Origin: Owenia fusiformis
Taxonomy: Eukaryota > Annelida > Polychaeta > Sabellida > Oweniidae
NCBI GenBank assembly: GCA_903813345.2
Contig: CAIIXF020000010.1
Span: 18,613,181-18,677,180 of the forward strand
DNA length: 64,000 bases
Direction of reading: 5' to 3'
Below, piece after piece: positions 63,043 through 64,000 of the stretch. The translations under genes and the position numbers were made by a program. Position 1 is the stretch's first letter. Every line of letters begins with the position of its first letter. Under the pieces are notes generated by a model. That model ran no database searches, had not been told where the DNA came from, and was given only the letters and a program-made list of their open reading frames with translations.

Positions 63043-63051
63043 TCTGAAATG

Positions 63052-64000
63052 AAGCCATGGTGAAAAAATCGAAGATGAATTTGTTTCTATTCAAATCACT
63101 AAAGAGTGGAAGTACATTAGTAAGTGCAAATGATCAATTCTCAACCAGATGAACTAATCTGCTGTACGACCTTGATCAAAGCATGGCAATTATTCATTAA
63201 AAATAGTGCAATTCCATTCTTGTTTGATAAGATAATGAATTTAGATTCCATGACAGATGGGCTTTTCTTGAATAACACAATCACTTATGTAATACCCCGT
63301 GAAATGCCAACAAAAAGCATCAGTTATAAATAGAATATTTCATTAGCTATGTCAAAGTGGCCATCAGTCCTTCCTAAATAATTAACTCTATTGACAGGAG
63401 GCAAAATACTGCGTTGTATATCATTCACAGGAAATTGCTCCTCTTCCATTCGTTCCAATTGGGATACTGCTAATACCTCAGTTACTTAACCAAATACTAC
63501 CGCCGGGTAATTCTATTTATATGTTCCCATATGTATTACCAATGAGGAGTTTAAGTCTCGAGAATTTTTTTCGATGGTACTTTTTGCAATTTTTGTGCCT
63601 CCGTTATTTTTCTACCTTGAGCCACAGATAATGACACTTTTTGCGATAACATCAAGGGGATTGGGGTAGAGGAGCAAAATTTCAATAAAATTATATTCAA
63701 ATATCAAATTATGATAGTCGGAATTCGAAGGTAATGCCACTTACTAATCCCATAGAAAATGCAAAGTGTTCATTATTGCTTGCTCTGTTTGATGAATATA
63801 ATAATTTAGCACATTGAATTCTCATTCCAACATGCTTTATTTCATGAAGATGAAGCCACTATTGACCGTCTTATGAATTTTTAAAGGTAAGATACAGTAA
63901 GTTAATCGACCAGTATTCGCGAAACACGTTTTTTCACGAATTTAAGATAAAAACTGCTGTATGCATACATTTGAAATTTGTTTTGCAAATTCCAGAATGT
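63052..64000. other. Intergenic; nothing recognised
   Basis: One frame (63124-63333, 69 codons) without domain features. No repeats of note. Confidence 0.5.

Noticed and set aside
1-64000. tRNA, rRNA or other structured RNA genes
   Set aside because: I looked for T-arm-like GGTTCRA phrases with matching acceptor stems and found none convincing by eye; a covariance-model scan would settle this.

Overview
This is AT-rich DNA from an animal, most likely a marine invertebrate. It has one clear protein-coding gene near the left edge and about 62 kb of intergenic or intronic sequence packed with small non-autonomous transposons, foldback elements and tandem repeats. I favour a lophotrochozoan such as a mollusc, because of the receptor's style and repeat families that resemble mollusc repeats, but the phylum is an inference. 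I saw no bacterial or viral genes, no operons, no CRISPR array and no convincing tRNA or rRNA gene.

The gene (473-1660, minus strand) is a complete single-exon class A (rhodopsin-like) G-protein-coupled receptor of 395 residues. A good splice acceptor lies 16 bases before its start codon, so at least one 5' untranslated exon must lie to the right. A candidate polyadenylation signal lies about 260 bases past its stop.

The rest is a landscape of mobile DNA, and target-site duplications could be read for many elements.
(1) Three elements of 1239-1291 bp (26289-27560, 28763-30001, 57834-59124) end in CACGGTG-type heptamers, are flanked by perfect 5-bp direct repeats, and each carries its own set of subterminal motif repeats. 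CAC ends with 5-bp duplications point to a Transib/RAG-like transposase; CACTA-like elements are the alternative.
(2) A 46-89 bp family with TACCCT ends makes 9-bp duplications in four of six copies.
(3) Three short elements have CAG-type (hAT-like) ends and 5-bp duplications.
(4) Tc1/mariner-type elements with CAGGG or CAGTTGGGG ends lie in TA sites; one holds a decayed transposase.
(5) Two elements with ACCCCAGTCACA-like ends lie in TA sites.
(6) A 631-bp element with TGTTACG...CGTAACA ends and a 5-bp duplication may be a solo LTR.

Tandem arrays include a 58-bp minisatellite of about 37 copies (35.36-37.52 kb), a higher-order repeat complex (39.4-41.45 kb) and several two-copy tandem duplications.

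A diverged segmental duplication pairs 48.05-52.84 kb with 56.03-59.45 kb. One copy was later hit by a 2.9-kb foldback element, the other by a CACGGTG element, so each copy preserves the empty site of the other's insertion. The foldback carries a 100-codon open frame resembling the C-terminal domain that follows reverse transcriptase in some invertebrate retroelements.
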